From Ktedonobacteraceae bacterium (GTDB lineage: Bacteria > Chloroflexota > Ktedonobacteria > Ktedonobacterales > Ktedonobacteraceae): a DNA stretch of 7,136 nt. The notes under the pieces were generated by a model. The model searched no databases and was not told the origin of the DNA. It worked only from the letters and a program-made list of their open reading frames with translations. Where the stretch lies: positions 1 through 7,136 of the forward strand of contig JADBKA010000246.1 in the NCBI GenBank assembly GCA_014896635.1. The letters run 5' to 3'. Position 1 is the stretch's first letter. Each line of letters opens with the position of its first letter. The translations under genes were made by a program, and so were the position numbers. Shown here one piece after another: positions 6,112 to 7,136 of the stretch.

Positions 6112-6140
6112 ATTGTACAACACTTTTCCGTAATCGTGCA
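6112..6140 (-). promoter_or_regulatory. Candidate sigma-70-type promoter of gmk-glpX
   Basis: On the minus strand TACAAT (6112-6117, 5/6 to the -10 consensus) is preceded after exactly 17 bases by TGCACG (6135-6140, 3/6 to the -35 consensus). It lies just after the proposed kinase terminator. The predicted start near 6105 gives a leader of about 157 nt. Confidence 0.45.
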
Positions 6141-6144
6141 GGGG

Positions 6145-6169
6145 AAAATCTGGCACCTGCTCAATGCCA
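6145..6169 (-). terminator. Probable terminator of the histidine kinase gene
   Basis: On the minus strand TGGCA (6165-6169) pairs with TGCCA (6151-6155), extendable by two G-U pairs to a 7-bp stem around a GAGCA loop. It is followed by GATTTT. It lies 33 bases past the kinase stop and just before the candidate gmk promoter, the expected position, but the stem is modest and the T tract short. Confidence 0.45.
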
Positions 6170-6201
6170 ATCTACCCTGTCTGTTCTGGTATCTCTCCTG
6201 G

Positions 6202-7136
6202 CTATCGAGTATTGATATTATACGGTAAACTCACAAAAAACGTTGTTCCTTTATCTGTTCCCGATTCTACACGGATCTGCCCGCCATGTTGCTCGACGAT
6301 CTCCTTGCTGATCGCCAGGCCCAGTCCCCACCCTTTCTGTGCAGAGGATTGAGCATCGCTGGTGCGATAAAAGGGCATAAAGATGTTCGCCTGCTGCTCC
6401 TGAGGGATGGGTGGCCCCTCGTTATGTACGCTGATCAATACTTTATCAGCTTCCTGTGTGACACGGACGAAGACGCTACTTTCCGGCGGGGAGTATTTGA
6501 CGGCGTTATTGACAAGATTCACCAGCACCTGTGTCATCCGCTCACTATCTGCCTGTATCATGAGTGGCGTCGGGGGAAGTTCGAGGCGAATGTCACGCTC
6601 CGTGAGCAGGTGATGATTCTCAACCACGTCCCGGCAGAGTTCGCCTAGATTACAGGCTTGAGGGCGCAATCTGAGCTTGCCGGAGTTAAGCAGACTGATA
6701 TCAAGCAAATCGTCAATCAATCCATGCAAACGATGTGTCTGCGCCTCGATCCGCTCCAGGGCGGTACGGATCAGCTCCTGGTCAGGCAGCGCTGCCCTGG
6801 GCAAACGACGCAATGCGAGCTGTGCTTGCCCACGAATGACGGTCAGTGGCGTTTTTAATTCGTGCGAGGCCCGCGAGAGAAAATTGTCCTTCATGCGGCT
6901 CGCCTGCTCAAGCTTCTGGTTGGCCTCTTCCAGTTCTTCAGCATAAGCCTGTAAATCTTGCTCAGCATAAAAAGCCCGCTGGCGCGCTGCTTCTCTCTGG
7001 GCTGTGATGATGGCGATGACAACAGCTACCAGGAAAAAAGGCAGAATCTGTGGAGTATTTTTCCAGGCCACGAAGGCAGACTGAAAAGGCGGTAGGAAAA
7101 AATAGTCGAGTGCCACAGTGCTCAGCAGCACAGCAA
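6202..7136 (-). CDS. Sensor histidine kinase with DUF4118/KdpD-like membrane region, 5'-truncated
   Basis: Membrane-bound histidine kinase of a two-component system. The frame is open to the right edge and the first residues visible (LLSTVALDYFFLPPF) are the middle of a KdpD-like DUF4118 membrane region, so the GTG at 7131 is not the true start. Numbering from that codon: a membrane segment at about 29-44, a charged coiled-coil-like linker at 45-80, the dimerisation/phosphoacceptor helix with H90 in SHELKTPL, the N box VLVNLVNNAVKYS (N205, N209), a G1 box reading NEGPPIP (237-243) in place of the usual D-x-G-x-G, an F box FMPFYRT (251-257) and the G2 box GWGLGL (267-272). The C-terminus (SLPYNINTR) ends at the usual place. 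Upstream membrane helices and any sensor lie outside the window. The response regulator is not visible downstream, where gmk follows behind its own promoter. KdpD itself is possible but not provable without the N-terminal domains; a GAF or PAS input module cannot be excluded. Confidence 0.92.
   Translation of the reverse strand, partial: AVLLSTVALDYFFLPPFQSAFVAWKNTPQILPFFLVAVVIAIITAQREAARQRAFYAEQDLQAYAEELEEANQKLEQASRMKDNFLSRASHELKTPLTVIRGQAQLALRRLPRAALPDQELIRTALERIEAQTHRLHGLIDDLLDISLLNSGKLRLRPQACNLGELCRDVVENHHLLTERDIRLELPPTPLMIQADSERMTQVLVNLVNNAVKYSPPESSVFVRVTQEADKVLISVHNEGPPIPQEQQANIFMPFYRTSDAQSSAQKGWGLGLAISKEIVEQHGGQIRVESGTDKGTTFFVSLPYNINTR

Noticed and set aside
5930..6352. Small plus-strand open frames in and around the gmk-kinase gap
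   Set aside because: They have no ribosome-binding sites, overlap the ends of the minus-strand genes and show no recognisable protein features.

Overview
The window carries six protein-coding genes, two of them cut by its edges, and no tRNA, rRNA, CRISPR array, insertion sequence or prophage feature that I can see. The content is mostly housekeeping. Moderately GC-rich DNA, strong GGAGG ribosome-binding sites, a TopA with zinc fingers and a long basic tail, a class II (GlpX) fructose-bisphosphatase, a compact isocitrate dehydrogenase and a KdpD-like histidine kinase suggest a Chloroflexota bacterium, perhaps Ktedonobacteria. That placement is inference from protein character, not from a marker gene.

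Layout. Positions 1-2028 (+) hold the C-terminal three quarters or so of DNA topoisomerase I. A 337-base gap to the next gene holds weak terminator-like structures, two small stem-loops and a perfect extended -10 promoter. A compact isocitrate/isopropylmalate-family dehydrogenase follows at 2366-3457 (+). It converges on a minus-strand lipoprotein cupredoxin (3539-4072). Upstream of the cupredoxin, 4073-4273 holds a strong intrinsic terminator for the next gene and a dyad that may be an operator. Then, all on the minus strand, come glpX (4274-5275) and gmk (5303-5947), only 27 bases apart and read as a gmk-glpX operon, and a sensor histidine kinase (6202 to the right edge).

The operon is preceded by a 254-base gap. 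In the direction of transcription this holds a probable terminator for the kinase, a candidate promoter and a leader of about 157 nt with several inverted repeats. Two of these abut exactly and form perfect stems.

Functions. TopA relaxes negative supercoils. The dehydrogenase feeds the TCA cycle and probably uses NADP+, judging from its cofactor-pocket residues. GlpX works in gluconeogenesis and Gmk in guanine nucleotide synthesis. The cupredoxin is a surface electron carrier. The kinase is one half of a two-component system whose regulator is not in view. I see no novel multi-gene system. The most interesting signals are the structured gmk leader, the cofactor residues of the dehydrogenase, the dyad before the cupredoxin gene and the altered nucleotide-binding box of the kinase.
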